Shown here: positions 35,291 through 47,285 of the stretch, piece by piece
Numbering within the stretch: position 1 is the stretch's first letter
Layout of the letters: every line of letters begins with the position of its first letter
Assembly (NCBI RefSeq): GCF_963924675.1
Contig: NC_089226.1
Span: 48,811,124 to 48,875,123 of the forward strand
Direction of reading: 5' to 3'
Length of the DNA: 64,000 bases
Origin: Phocoena phocoena
Taxonomy: Eukaryota > Chordata > Mammalia > Artiodactyla > Phocoenidae
Made by a program: the position numbers and the translations under genes
Notes under the pieces: model-generated
The model's database searches: none
What the model was told of the DNA's origin: nothing
What the model saw: the letters and a program-made list of their open reading frames with translations, nothing else

Positions 35291-35644
35291 TGTGGACCTA
35301 TTTATCTGTAAATTGAGAATAATACTTTCATGGGAATAAGATGGGTGCTGCATGGGAAAGTAATTTTTTAAGAAGTACAATGGTAGATTTCTATCTTTAT
35401 AATTTTAGTACCAATTACAATGTCACTATTACAATGATGTAGGCTCTGAATGTGAAATATTATGAGGAAACCAGAAATGTTAAGATGGAGGAGCCTACCC
35501 TCAAGAGTTTACTGTCTTACTAGAGAGATTATCAGCATACACGATAATGTACAATTCAAAATTGCATGGGATATTTTTGCTAAATTTAAGGCCACAGTTG
35601 TAAACGCTTAGTTGAGAGAAAAATGGGATTGTTGAGGATTAAAA

Positions 35645-35790
35645 TCTATCCATAGATCACTGAATTATAGCTCTGAAGGACACTTGAGAGATGATTGAGT
35701 CTAACGTCTGTATTTTGTAGATGAGTAATTGAAGCTTGTCAAAGCAAAACGACTGAACCAAGATCTTACTGCTTATTAGGGCAAGAATCA
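35645..35790 (-). repeat. Old MIR-like repeat, antisense
   Basis: 'ttatagctctgaaggacact', 'tgagagatgattgagtctaa' and 'tagatgagtaattgaagctt' resemble the repeat at 13795-13945. Confidence 0.55.
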
Positions 35791-36039
35791 TAACAAAGAG
35801 TAAGGCCCCTGGATATGAAATCTCAGCCCTTTCCTCTAGTTAAACTTTTTTATATTCTTTGCTTCCCTTCCTGCGGGAAGGTCAGTGCTTTCTAACCCCC
35901 TCTCCACCGTGGACAGATGGATCAAACTACAAGATTAAAACATTAAATGATAACAGAAATTGTCACTTTGGATCAAGTCCAGGAGATTGAGACATCCTGA
36001 GGGTTTTTCTAGGAACTTTTTAAGGAAATTTAAAAAATG

Positions 36040-39000
36040 GCTTCAGTGAAGTCTATTGATATTCCTTCCATCTGCACATATTTAAGATGTACAAATTGAT
36101 GTTTTGACATATGAAACCATCCGTTCACGATAATGAACATATCCTTCACCCTCAAAAGTTTCTTCATGCCTCTTTGTAATCTCTTCATCCAACTCCCTCC
36201 CCCTGCCCATTGTACCTCCCCATTCCCAGTTTCTCCTTTCTATCCCTATAGGTTAGCCTGCACTTTCTATAATTTTATATAAATGGGACCATACAGTGTG
36301 TATTATTTCTCTTCTTTCATTCAGCATAATTATTTTTAGATTCATCCATGTGTTATGTGTATCAATAGGTCATTCCTTTTTGGTGCTGAATAGTATTCCA
36401 TTGTTTGGATATATCACAATTCACTTATCCACTCACCTGTGGTTTCCAGTTTTTCGCTATTACAAATAAAACTGCTATAAATATTTGCATGTAAGTCTTC
36501 GAATAAACATATGCTTTCATTTCTCTCGGATAAATATCTAGGATTAGAATGGCTAAATCATGCTAGATACATGTTTAAGTTTTCAAGAACCACTGAACTG
36601 TTTCCAAAGGGAAAGTAGCATTTATATTCCCACGAACAGTGTATGAGAAGTCCAGTCTTCCACATCTTTACCAATTCTTGATATGGTCAGTCTTTTTTAA
36701 TATCATTCATTCTAATAATTAGTGTATTTTAATTTTTATTTCTCTAGTAAATCACAGTGTTGATACTCCTCCACATGCTTGTTTGATACATATATATCTT
36801 CATTGATGGTGTCTGTTAAAATGTTTTGCTCATTTTTAATTGGATTGTTTTATTGAGTTTTGAGAGTTCTTTATATACTTTAGAAACAAATCCTATGTTA
36901 AATATATAGTTTATAAGTTTTGCTTGCGTTCTCTGACTTGTCTTTTCATTCTCTTAACAGTATTTCAAGAAACAAAATTTCCCATTTGTTGATGTCCAAT
37001 TTTTCAATTTTTTTCTCTTATGGTTGTGCTTTTGGTGTTGTATCTAACCCTTAGATCAGAAAGATTTTCTATGTTTTCTTTTAGAAGTTTTATTTAGGCT
37101 TTACATGTAGGTCTATAATCTATTTTGAGTTTATATGTAGTTAAGAGGTATACATCAAAGTTTGTTATTTTGTATATGGATAGCTAATTGTTCCAACATC
37201 ATTTGTTGAAAAGATTACCTTTTCTTTATTGAACTGCCCTTGCACCTTTGTTGAAAATCAGTTTGCTGTCAATGTGTGGGTTGATTCCTGGAGTGTCTAT
37301 TCTGTTCCATTTGTTCTGTGCTATTCCAAGTTGTTTTGGCTACTCTAAATTCTTTGAATTTCCATATGATTTTAGAATTGGCTTGTCAGTTTCTCTAGAG
37401 CAAACAAATAAGCAAAAAAACAAATAACTTTGTTGGGGTTTTGACTGGGTATGCATTGCACTGAACCTATAAATTAATTTTCAGTGTATGACATCTTAAA
37501 AATAGTGAGTCTTATTACCCAGGAACTTCATATCTCTCCATTTATATGTCTTTAATTTCACTGAGGAAAGGTTTGTGGTTTTATAAATTTATCCCTAAGT
37601 ACTTTATATTTTTTATAAATTTATTTTTTTTCACCTTCCATTTATTTATTGCTAGTAAAGAGAACTACAGTTGGTTCTTGTATACTGATCTTGTATTCTG
37701 CAGCCTTGCTGAACTCATTTATAAATTCTAAAGTTTACTTTAGATTCTATGAGATTTTCTACATAGACAGTTATGTCAAATATAAAGAAAGATACTTTTA
37801 TTTTTTCCTTTCCAATATTTATGTCTTTTTCTTGACTTGTTAACTGTCTAGAACCTTCTAGACAATGCTGAACAGAAGTGGTGAAAAGAGACATCCTTAT
37901 CTTGTCCTGAGATTTTTTTTTTTCTTATCCAGGAATTGATACTGGATTTTGCAAAATGTTTTCTCTGTGCCTATTGACCATATGGTTGGTTAGTTGTTTG
38001 GTTATTTTCTTTAAATGTTTGTAATATGATGAATTATATTAAGTCATTTTCAGAGGTTAAACCTATTTGATTATGATGCGTTACCCCCTTTATATATTGG
38101 TGGATTCAATTTGCTAAAATTTGTTTAGAACTTTTTTCATATATACTAATGAGGGCATATGAATATTTCCTTTTCTTATAATATCTTCATCTGGCTTGGT
38201 ACCAGGGTAATGCTGTCCTCAAAAAACAAGTTGTGAAGTATTTTTTCCTCTTCAGTTCTCTGAAAGAATTCGTATAGAATTATTCTTTTTTCCTTAAATA
38301 AAATTCATGAGAAGGCATCTAGGCCTGGAGTTTCCTGGTGGTTAGGTTTTTAATTAAAAATTCCATATCTTTAATAGATATATGGTATGGCTATTTAGTG
38401 TAGTTATTTTTCTTGAGTGACCTTTGGTAGTTTACATCTCTCAAGGAATTTGTTCCATATACGGTGTCAAATTTATTGGCATAAAGTGGTTTTTGAGATT
38501 TCCTTATTAGCCCGTTAATGGCTGCAGAATCCGTAGTGACGCAACCTCTCTTATTTCTGATTTTGATAATTTATTTCTTCTCTCTTTCCTCACTAGTCTT
38601 GCTAGAGGGTTATAAATTTTATTGATATTCTCAAAAAAACTAGCTGTTAGTTTTATTTATTTTCTCTATTTTCCCTTCTAATCTTTTAACTTTTCTGCTT
38701 TGTGATTTTAATTTGCTATATTTTTTTATTTTAATAAGGTGCAAGCTGAGATCATTAATTTGAGACCTTCTTTCTTTTCAAATATAGGTGTTTAGTGATA
38801 TATATGTTCCCTTAACTACTGCTTTAAAGACATCTAACAAATGTTGATATGTTGTGGCTTTATTTCATTCAGTTCAAAATGCGTTCTAACTTACTTTTGA
38901 TTTCTTTGACCAATGGTTATTTAAAAGTGTGTGATTTAGTTGTAAAATATTTTGGGAATTTTCAGAAATTGTTCTATTGTTGATATCTAACTTAATTTTA

Positions 39001-39300
39001 CTATGATCAGAGAATATGTTTTCTTTGACCTGAATCCTTTTAAATGTATTAAAATTTGACTTATAGCTCAGAATATGTTCTACCTTCGTAAATGTTCCAT
39101 GAGCACTTGAAAAGAATGCTGTTGTAGGGTGAAATGTTTTTTAAAGGTATATTAGCCTAATTCGATGGATGGTTTTGTAAAGGTTTGCTATATCCTTATA
39201 GATTTTGCCTGCTTATTCTATTAATTATTCAGAGTAGGATAATAAAATCACCAACTATAATCATGAATTTCACTATTTCTCCTTGTTGCTTTGGTTTCTC
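36040..39300 (-). mobile_element. Long decayed L1 LINE, antisense (3' UTR and much of ORF2)
   Basis: Over 3 kb read as antisense L1, from the 3' UTR at the left through ORF2 toward the reverse transcriptase at the right. Hallmarks: 'agtattccattgtttggata', 'acttatccactcacctgtgg', 'gttccatttgttctgtg', 'gattctgtagccttgctgaa'-type text near 37698, 'tcttgtcctgagatt' and 'ttggtaccagggtaatgctg'. Open frames are only 60-70 codons. It is much older than the two L1 3' ends with target-site duplications (33799, 56782). Subfamily not assigned. Confidence 0.88.
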
Positions 39301-39570
39301 CAGAAAACCAATTTTATATCCTCAATTCATCAAGTCCACTGGGTTCCAACTGGATCCACTCTCCTGCAATGTGGCCTAGACATTCAAGGTTGTAAAAGGG
39401 GCAATCATAAGACTTACCTTGTTTGTTTCCTGTCTCTTAGAGTTCACTACTTTTTGTTCTCTGATGTCCATTTTTGAAACTCATTGTTTCATATATTTTG
39501 TTCAGTTTTTCTTTTTTCCAGATAGGAATGTAAATCTAAGCCCTGTTACTCCATTTTTATTGTCATGAAG
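39301..39570 (-). mobile_element. Probable further L1-related fragment
   Basis: 'gtggcctagacattcaaggt', 'gacttaccttgtttgtttcc', 'tcatatattttgttcag' and 'ccctgttactccatttttat' recall sequence found next to old L1s. Its relation to the preceding element is unclear. Confidence 0.4.
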
Positions 39571-39869
39571 TTATATTTAAACCAATCACTAGCAGAAAGC
39601 ATTCAAATGCAGACCTTTTGAGCATGGCAATAGTACCAACCATATAAAAGGTACTTTCAGACACTCTGGGGCCTGTAATCTAATTTAGAGCATGGCAGTA
39701 TATTTAGATATGATGGACATATGGCCTAGTGACTAAGGGTTTAACAGAAAAATGGTAGCCATTACATATCAGGCATTGTGCTAGCAGGAAAAAAAATACG
39801 TACAACATTCTACTTTGCGGGCACAGGCAAATGCACACTGAGTGGTTCTTGAAGCAGAGAATTGAAATT

Positions 39870-39965
39870 ATATAATATTTATCTTTGTACTGTGTGTTTC
39901 TAGCACCGTGCTTAGCACATAGTAGAGCTCAGTAAATGTTTGTTAAACTGAGCAAAATTGAATTA
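39870..39965 (+). mobile_element. L2 LINE tail, sense
   Basis: 'ctagcaccgtgcttagcaca' and 'gctcagtaaatgtttgttaa' are L2 3'-terminal hallmarks. Confidence 0.65.
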
Positions 39966-40389
39966 TGTCAAATATTAGATCAGGTAAGACTCGTGGTGGA
40001 CTCTATTTGAATACCAAAGGTAATAGACTTTAGAACTTATAGAAGTGATGGGGCATGAGTGCAAAACACGCTATATGCACCTAATAAAAACTAAATAATT
40101 AAGCAATATGGCCTAAATGATTGAGCCACCTAAAGCCTCCAAAAGTATATCAATATTCCTATTTTAAAGAGTGAGGAATAAATATATGAAATTTACTATC
40201 TCATGAGGTTTAGTTTCCCCGAATTTATGCACACTGATGCTCTAAGAATTAGTTAAAGCTAAGATTGATTAGCATTAGGAATAGGAAGCTACTGACTTTT
40301 TATTCAAGAGTAATAATTTTATTCAATAATTGTTACTTGGCTCCAGTAACAATCTTGAGTATTAACCCTTCTTGGTGTCATGTTCTTTC

Positions 40390-40795
40390 CAAAACACCAG
40401 TAATGATCTTTCCCACTCTGTACCTTTGTTCTACCTTTTCTTACTCAGGAATGTTCCCGATCTATCTCTGCATGTCCAAATTTTACCCTAACTTCAAGCT
40501 CTGGCTAAGTGCTAAATCTTCTGGAAGCTGCCCTAATTTTCCCAGTTAATGTAACTTTTCTTTTTCATTGTTTTGTGAATAGTTTATACTACCTCTTTTA
40601 TGGCACTTATCCTTTTTTAACTTGTCTTTTTGTTATTTGTGCCCATGTATCATCCCTTCAGTTAAACTCTAAGTTCCTTAAAGACAAAATCAACATCTGA
40701 TATCCATTTGCCCGTAATACAATGAAAAAGTATAGCACATGGGAGATGCTTGATATGCTTGTTGGACCAACAAATAAATGAATGAATGCATGACT
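40390..40795 (+). mobile_element. L2 LINE 3' end, sense
   Basis: 'ttctggaagctgccctaatt', 'ctcttttatggcacttatcc', 'taaactctaagttccttaaa', 'gcacatgggagatgcttgat' and 'aacaaataaatgaatgaatg' are in L2 order. Confidence 0.78.
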
Positions 40796-42742
40796 CCAGG
40801 GGCATTTTTTATGTAGAGACCCTACATGCAGAGACTGTGGATTCTCTACCCTTTTGTGAAAGAGTAGGAAAGAAGGACCTTTTAAAAGGTGCTGCTTAAA
40901 TGAAAAGCAGAAGGGATCTGTCGAAGAAGAGATAGAAGTAGTCCAAGGCATGACAGAAGACCCAGAGGTTGGGGTCTGGAATAATGATGAACATTTGCTC
41001 AGGGAATTCAGAAAGAATAGATTAGAATTTTGGAGGATAACTTAGAAAGCAACTTTTATTTTCCTGCTGTTTGATAAATATGGAACATCTACTAATGAAG
41101 GAATATTTTCTGGGAGTTGTGGGCTGGCTGGTTGACAGTGCATGAGGGAGAAGCATGTGACTGGGGCAGATAGAAGAGTATAAGGGCAGGAATGAAGGCA
41201 GAGGAGGGACTGTGGGTGTGAGCTGAACAGAACACCATGAATGAGAAAAAGAGAAGGTTGGTTGAATTGATATGGAAAAATGAACTGTCTAATGGCAATA
41301 ACCTCATGGTGTGTACTCATGAAATATTAAGGAAAAACAATCTCCTTACAAATTAGCCCAGGTAGAAATTTTGAAAGATCAATTCTACTTGCAGTTCCTT
41401 CAATTCCAAATTGAAAAGTAATTGAGACAAGGGGAAAACTTTGCCTTTGAGACTTTCACACCACCAAGTCATTAGTATGAACTAATCCACCATCACCAGG
41501 GTACAAATGCAGAAAAACTAGGTAACCCAAATCATGAAGCTCTTCTAAAAATAATACAGCAAAAATCCTTCATTTATGTTATCACACTGTTTCCTACAGT
41601 TTGTACCTTGTTTTACACTCCTTGGATTTTCTAGGTCAATTAAAAGCACAATTTATTCATTATGCTGTGTGTTGCCCTCAGTTTACCCCTTACCTCTAGA
41701 AATACTTGAATAAATATCCCCATTGTTGGCTGTGTAACTAGCCCTGAGAGCATAGATTCCTTTGGAACTTCAAGCACCTTACAAGGTGCATTACCACCTG
41801 CCTCGAGGATCCCACAGAGTCTGTGGGGGAGGGAGGAGGTTAGTAGAGCCTTACCTTGTAGGCTTAAGTTAAGGAACACTCAGAATGTGTTGCTATATTC
41901 TGTTGTTCAGATTTTATTTAGTGCTTATACCTTTTTTGTTAAAGTGTGCAAGCAATTTCTCTGGGATTAACACGTTCCAATTATGTGTAGCCCACTCTCA
42001 GTTCCCAAGAATATGTGAAGGTTCAATTCTCCTGGCATTATTTATGTAAATTCTACCTGGAAGAAGAAATAAATGTGACTCTTACCTAATATATAAGACA
42101 AGAGAAAGACCTTCTAATTACTCTTAAATTTTAATATAAATATTTGACTGCATTTTATGCTCACGAACTTTCTGGCTAGTCTTTAGAAATAATCCCAGAT
42201 AAATAACTGTAGTTAATAAAGGCAGTAATACTCTCTAGATGGAAAATATATCACATCTAGATCATAACTAAACTGAGAGGCGAGTTGGATATATTAAATG
42301 ACACTGTGGGAACGCATGTGTTTCACACAGAGCCGACAAGTGTACACACCTGCCTATGTACATATATGTGCATATGTAACCCACCCCTTCAATTTTACTA
42401 CTTTTCACAAGCTGCTCAAATTGTACCTCCATGGCCTGCCACCCAGATCTTCTGGTGGAAATATTTTTTTACATCTCTCTCCCTCCTACTTCTTTCCCCC
42501 CACACACTTATGGTATGTGCAGTTTCGCCAGACCCATGTAAAGACAGGGGAACACTGATGGGATTGCTTTTCACAAGTGTGGGAACGAAAATCCTTCCCA
42601 ATGAAAACATCTGTCTCTGTTCAAGTCATGCCCAGTTATCCCCCAAAAGAAATGTTCTGATTAACATTTTTTTTTTTAAGTCTTAAGATAGCAGTTTGTG
42701 TAGCAGATCTAATTAAGAAGTTTATGTAACAGATCTGCAGGG
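40796..42742. other. DLG2 intron upstream of the second start exon, nothing recognised
   Basis: Only short, unsupported open frames and possible traces of the unnamed family near 41130-41220. It may include promoter sequence for the exon at 42805, but no TATA box or CpG-rich segment is visible. Confidence 0.4.
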
Positions 42743-42781
42743 TTTTTTTTTTCCTCCTTCAACTGGGTTCTTTGAGCTCAG
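42743..42781 (+). promoter_or_regulatory. DLG2: Splice-acceptor-like sequence before the 35-codon DLG2 exon
   Basis: A run of T's and CCTCCTTC (42743-42760) precedes TTTGAGCTCAG ending at 42781. It looks like a usable acceptor, which would make the next exon internal to a transcript with an untranslated upstream exon. The in-frame stop at 42784-42786 means translation would still have to begin within the exon. Equally it may be fortuitous sequence in the 5' leader of a true first exon. Confidence 0.35.
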
Positions 42782-42804
42782 TTTGAGTGTTACTAGCTTT
42801 CGCC

Positions 42805-42909
42805 ATGCAGCGGCAAAGTGCTTCCCGGGCTGAAAATTATCAGCTTCTGTGGGATACTATTGCTTCCTTAAAACAATGTGAACAAGCTATGCAACATGCA
42901 TTTATACCG
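42805..42909 (+). CDS. DLG2: DLG2 alternative first coding exon (35-residue N-terminus, starts MQRQSASRAENY)
   Basis: Encodes a second alternative PSD-93 N-terminus. The 105 bases are 35 codons ending QHAFIP, followed by the donor GTAAGG at 42910, phase 0. Joined to the shared exon it would read ...AFIP-ASPAPI. I recall a short mammalian DLG2 isoform beginning MQHAFIP joined to ASPAPI (name unverified, possibly delta). Here MQHAFIP is residues 29-35, starting at 42889, with six further bases of good Kozak context (GCCATGC) at the upstream ATG at 42805. The in-frame TGA at 42784-42786 bounds the frame upstream. Residues 10-28 (ENYQLLWDTIASLKQCEQA) could form a short helix. Cysteine only at 25; no L27, signal peptide or membrane segment. 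Which methionine is used is open; ribosomes would meet 42805 first if the leader includes it. Confidence 0.85.
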
Positions 42910-44059
42910 GTAAGGAAAATTTCCTTTTATTTTCCTAGGGATTCTTTTCTTTTTCTCCTATTTTTTCCTTTATAGCTATAGATAAATGGCATGTATTCTA
43001 TGTATTTAAAGATGTGGTATCTTCTCTGTAGTTCTTGTTTGGGATAAACATGTCTCTTTTTGCTCTGTGTGAAATCTGAATTATTAATATGGTCAAATAT
43101 TGATCAGTGAGAAAGAGTAAACAGTGGTCCAAGCAAACTTATCCCACTGAAGATAGTAGGTTCTAATAGTAACATGTACTAAAGAAAGGGCACAAGATTG
43201 ATATTCTTCATATTAATATTTGAAACAGCTTACAGTGTATGTTTCCTGGTTGGTTCCCCCAAAGTACTTAGAATGGCTTGAATATCTTTTGCAGTGGGTT
43301 TGATACATAGATCAGGAAGCCAAAAGTTAGTTCTTACGTTTCGATTCTTTGCTTATCCAAGTAAAATCTACCATAAAACCTCTTCTGAAAAGCGATTGTT
43401 CCTTTAGTAGTAACATTACTACTTAGAGATTTGTAAAAATGGCTTAGAAATTTGTAAAAAAAAAAAAAAAAGTGCATAGATATATAAAATCAATTAATTG
43501 AGTCAGTGCCATTGTGTTTTCCATTGCAGATATAATATTTGTGCTTATAATTGTCCAGCTAGAAGAACCAGGCTGGCTACATTTGATAGGCTGAGGTGGG
43601 GTAAACGGGACTTGGAAGAAGAATATAAAAATATTTGCTTCTTTAAATAGATCTGTTTTGAAGGATGGAGATAATCTATTAGAAATAAGAGAACACTCTT
43701 AAAAATTAAGACCTGCAAAAAATTATTTGGAATTCCTTAAGAAAAACATTATTTCTGACATAGAAATAGTTGGATTCAATCTTCTTTGAAATTCAAGTTA
43801 TTTTCAAGTGGCTCAAGTCAGATGCCATATTTTTGTCTGTAACTGGGGACTCACCTGTTTCAAAGACTGTACTATGTTTAAAGTTCTTCTCATTGAATAC
43901 CATTCTCTCATTGGATCTCTGTAAGTTGATCTTAATTGTTGAAGACATAAAACATAAATTTTTGCAAGGATTTAAAACACTAATGGTGGGAAGCTTTCTA
44001 AATCAGATTAAGTTATAATTATTCTACTCTGAACTGCAATCTGCTGTGTATAGTTTGCT
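42910..44059. other. DLG2 intron, nothing recognised
   Basis: AT-rich with an A16 run near 43457. The 82-codon frame at 43770-44018 has no recognised content and no splice context I can support. Confidence 0.45.
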
Positions 44060-44445
44060 TCTCCTATCTTTATTAAACTCTTCCTCCTTTGTTTTAACAA
44101 GAAGATTATGATACCCCTTGTGAAGCTCATGTGTCTCCTCCTTCGTAGAGCTTTCTCTGGCTAGGCAGAATTATTTTCTTCTATCTCGGTTCCTTGCATG
44201 CACCACTGATTTATCACCCAACATATTTTATTGTAAGTGTTTTCTTTTCTGTCTCTCTAATTATATTGTAACTTCTTGGAGCTAAGGAGGAAAGGAAAGT
44301 AAGTTGGAGAAAGGAACTGATATTTGTTTCTTTTCTTATTTTCCTGTCTCGAACTCTTTGAATATAGGCAGCATCTATTCCTAGGGTCTAACAGTGTTTG
44401 GCAAAACAAAGAGTGCTTGGTGAACATGTGAGGAATGAATGAAAT
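44060..44445 (+). mobile_element. L2 LINE 3' end, sense
   Basis: 'ttgtgaagctcatgtgtctc', 'gcaccactgatttatcaccc', 'attatattgtaacttcttgg', 'gcatctattcctagggtcta' and 'gaggaatgaatgaaatcaac' are in L2 order. Confidence 0.72.
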
Positions 44446-46055
44446 CAACTAATGAGAGTCTCCAGTTCCAGCATTTCTAGTTACTACGTGGCAGTTTTCA
44501 TCACCAGCTTTGTCTATACTGACCTCATAAAATTATTTCTATTCAGATACATCTGGAGATAACAATAAACCTTGACTAAAGCATTGCCATGGGGTGATGG
44601 TGGGAGTGGTAGTGTGTTAGTGCAGGAGATAGACCTTTATGGGAAAAAGTAGCCTTGGATTCAATTCCCATAGTCCATGGGCTACTCTTCTTCTATTCTC
44701 GTGTCTGTTTCCCCATACTGCAGGCATTCACATAGACGTATTCAAGTTTTATTCAGGTTTACTTCATTTTGACTGCTCTAAATCTTTTTCCAGCAGGTAT
44801 CAGGAACTTGCCAGTCTCTCAACTCTCCTCAAATTTCTTCCAAGTCTTGCATTAAATGTATCATTATGTCATCATAATTTTACAAGGACTGCTTTTAGAA
44901 AACATAGACATTATTAAAATATTACTATCAGTTGAGAATAATTCTGTTTAAATTGAGCCTCAGTTTATTTCATTGTTAGAATATATAATTTAGAGCTCAG
45001 GAAAAGGACTTCATTTATTCCATATTTTATGTACTTTTTAAGCCCAGTGATATGTACTTCATACACACACACACACACATACACATACATGAATATGTGG
45101 CGTTCTTGGCTAATGATGCCCTTCATTATTTAGGATATCCAAATAAATCCTTAAAACACACATCTTTACAATGATGCATTAAGCACGTTAAGGAAATGAA
45201 AAACTATATTGACTCAGTCAGTTGCCTCCTTTAGAATAGACCTGGTTATCTTTTAAAATAAAGTACTTGGAAATGAATAGTATGTAGGAAGTGTAGACAT
45301 ACACTGATGTAGCTGATCTTAGAAACACTGACCTGAAAACTTCACAAGCTGTCTGTGCATCTCCTGTGAGTGAGGATTACTAACACATCATTAGAATACA
45401 GAGCCACCTAGATGGTCTGGACCATCTCTCACGTGTGCAATAAGCCATAGATCACAAGTGGTTTTCCAGTCAGTGCAGTTCCGTGTACTAATAATAAACC
45501 TGACATAAAATCTCAAGCTATAATACAGTCTTCCCCAGAGAACCTCCACATACAGCCTAAAATATACACTGGAGAGGGGAAACTTAAAGCAGCTGTTACC
45601 TGGATAATGTACTGCCCAAAACAGTCTGTAGAAAGAAGGAAGACAAATTATAGACTCTCGAAGTTTCAGTATTTGATTTCACATAACAGATCATGCCCTG
45701 TAATGATGAGGTGGAGATCAAATCTGGATTCTCAGGCAGGTTCATCTTCTTGACCCAAGAGCCTTGAGTATAAAACAGCAATGCAGAATTTCCCACATCT
45801 TTAGCATAAGTGCCGGCCAACGTAACCTAAATATTTATTGAATGAATGACTAAGAAAAAGCTCTCTCATGAAGTCCTAAAAATTAGTTCCATCAATGGAG
45901 CTGTAAGAGCATCCTTCTAGATAGTCAGTATCTTTGTATATCAGCAAATCAAAGGCTTTGCTGTTTTATCACTCAAATGAGCGGATATGCTTGTAAAAAA
46001 CTGTCCCATATTTAGTAGTTATTTTCATAGAGACTTGCCTGTGTTTCTATTCACT
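44446..46055. other. DLG2 intron, mostly unrecognised
   Basis: Contains a (CA)n tract at 45063-45090 and a short L2-tail-like piece near 45828-45850. No exon seen. Confidence 0.4.
45063..45090. repeat. (CA)n microsatellite
   Basis: Eight perfect AC/CA units followed by imperfect ATACACATAC. Confidence 0.9.
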
Positions 46056-46059
46056 TATT

Positions 46060-46790
46060 AGTTCGTTCACTTCACTCAGATTTTATTGAGCCCCTACTAT
46101 GTTCTAGGCATGGTCCTAGGCACAGGATAAGGACCTGAAGGTACACTTCAACTTCTTTGTGACACCATCACTTTGGAATAGAGATGCATTACCCCTTGCC
46201 CAAATGGTACCTTACTGTCTTTTGTTGCCATGAACAAAGTTGATTTTCCCTACGCTGGTGGTCATCATGTTTGGATTTGGTCTAATGTGAGGTTCATGCA
46301 GCTTGCCAAGCATTGGTTCAAATACTAAAATGAATAAATCAGGAGAATCCCTGAGGATACTTACATGGAATTCTGCCCACCGGGAATTTTCAAATGGACA
46401 CACAAATCACTCTAACACCAGATAAAAAGTGTTGAGTCCCTTAAGTACCCATGAATTACCATAGGAGTTAAGAAAAGGGGTGCCAGGCTTCGTGGAAGGC
46501 TATCTCAGCTGAGTTGTGAAGATCAAATAGAATTTTGATACGTAGTCATGATGGTGGAAGAGGGCATTCCAAGTAGAAAGGAATAGTAAAGGTACTTACT
46601 AACGGTGTAATCGTGGTTCGTTTTCCATCTGATCATTCACTTAACCAATATTTATCAGATACTTTTTATGTATCAGAAACTGTGTAATATGCCTAGGCAT
46701 ATAGCAATAAATAGCACAAGTTCAAACCCTACCCTGAGGGCGTTTACATTCAAATGGATGAGACAAACATTAAATGAATAGTTACATATA
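46060..46790 (+). repeat. Fragments of the unnamed ancient family
   Basis: Two head-like segments: 46060-46145 ('gagcccctactatgttctag', 'catggtcctaggcacagg') and 46620-46790 ('ccaatatttatcagatactt', 'gcatatagcaataaatagca', 'gagggcgtttacattcaaat'). Between them, 46480-46600 has 'gaagagggcattccaagtag'. Probably more than one copy. Confidence 0.5.
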
Positions 46791-47064
46791 CATCTGTACT
46801 GCACTCTTGAATCCTATCCTGTGAAAGTTCTTCATAGCATTTCTCACAATTGTAACTTAATATTGCACATATACATACACGTATATATATCTATTATCAG
46901 AATAGTACAGCAACTGTAGATATTTTGCAAAGCCACTACAAACAAAACAAATAATTATTCTTTCCCAAATATTTTGTAGTCTTAAAACACTTGTTAATTT
47001 CCTTAGCAAACAGTTAGTACATCCTGTCTGACACATGCTGGACTTGGTACTTTAGTATAAAAGT

Positions 47065-47285
47065 GATAGTATTTATTGAGCACCTATTGTGTGTCACGTA
47101 CTGTTCTAAACCCTTCCCATATTATTTCACTCAGTTCTGTCAACAGCTCTCTGATGTGGGCACTATCGTTTCCATTTTACAAAGTTTACAGAGGTTAAGT
47201 AACTTCCTTATGATCCCATAGCTAATAAATGGAAAGGCCAGGCCTTGAAACTAGTTATCTGGCTCCAGAGCCCATCTTCTTAACA
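47065..47285 (-). mobile_element. MIR SINE, antisense
   Basis: 'tattgagcacctattgtgtg', 'ttccattttacaaagtttac', 'agaggttaagtaacttcctt' and 'cttgaaactagttatctggc' are in antisense MIR order. Confidence 0.88.

Noticed and set aside
37546..37843. Hydrophobic open frames resembling membrane proteins
   Set aside because: They are Phe/Leu-rich translations of the wrong strand of a decayed L1.
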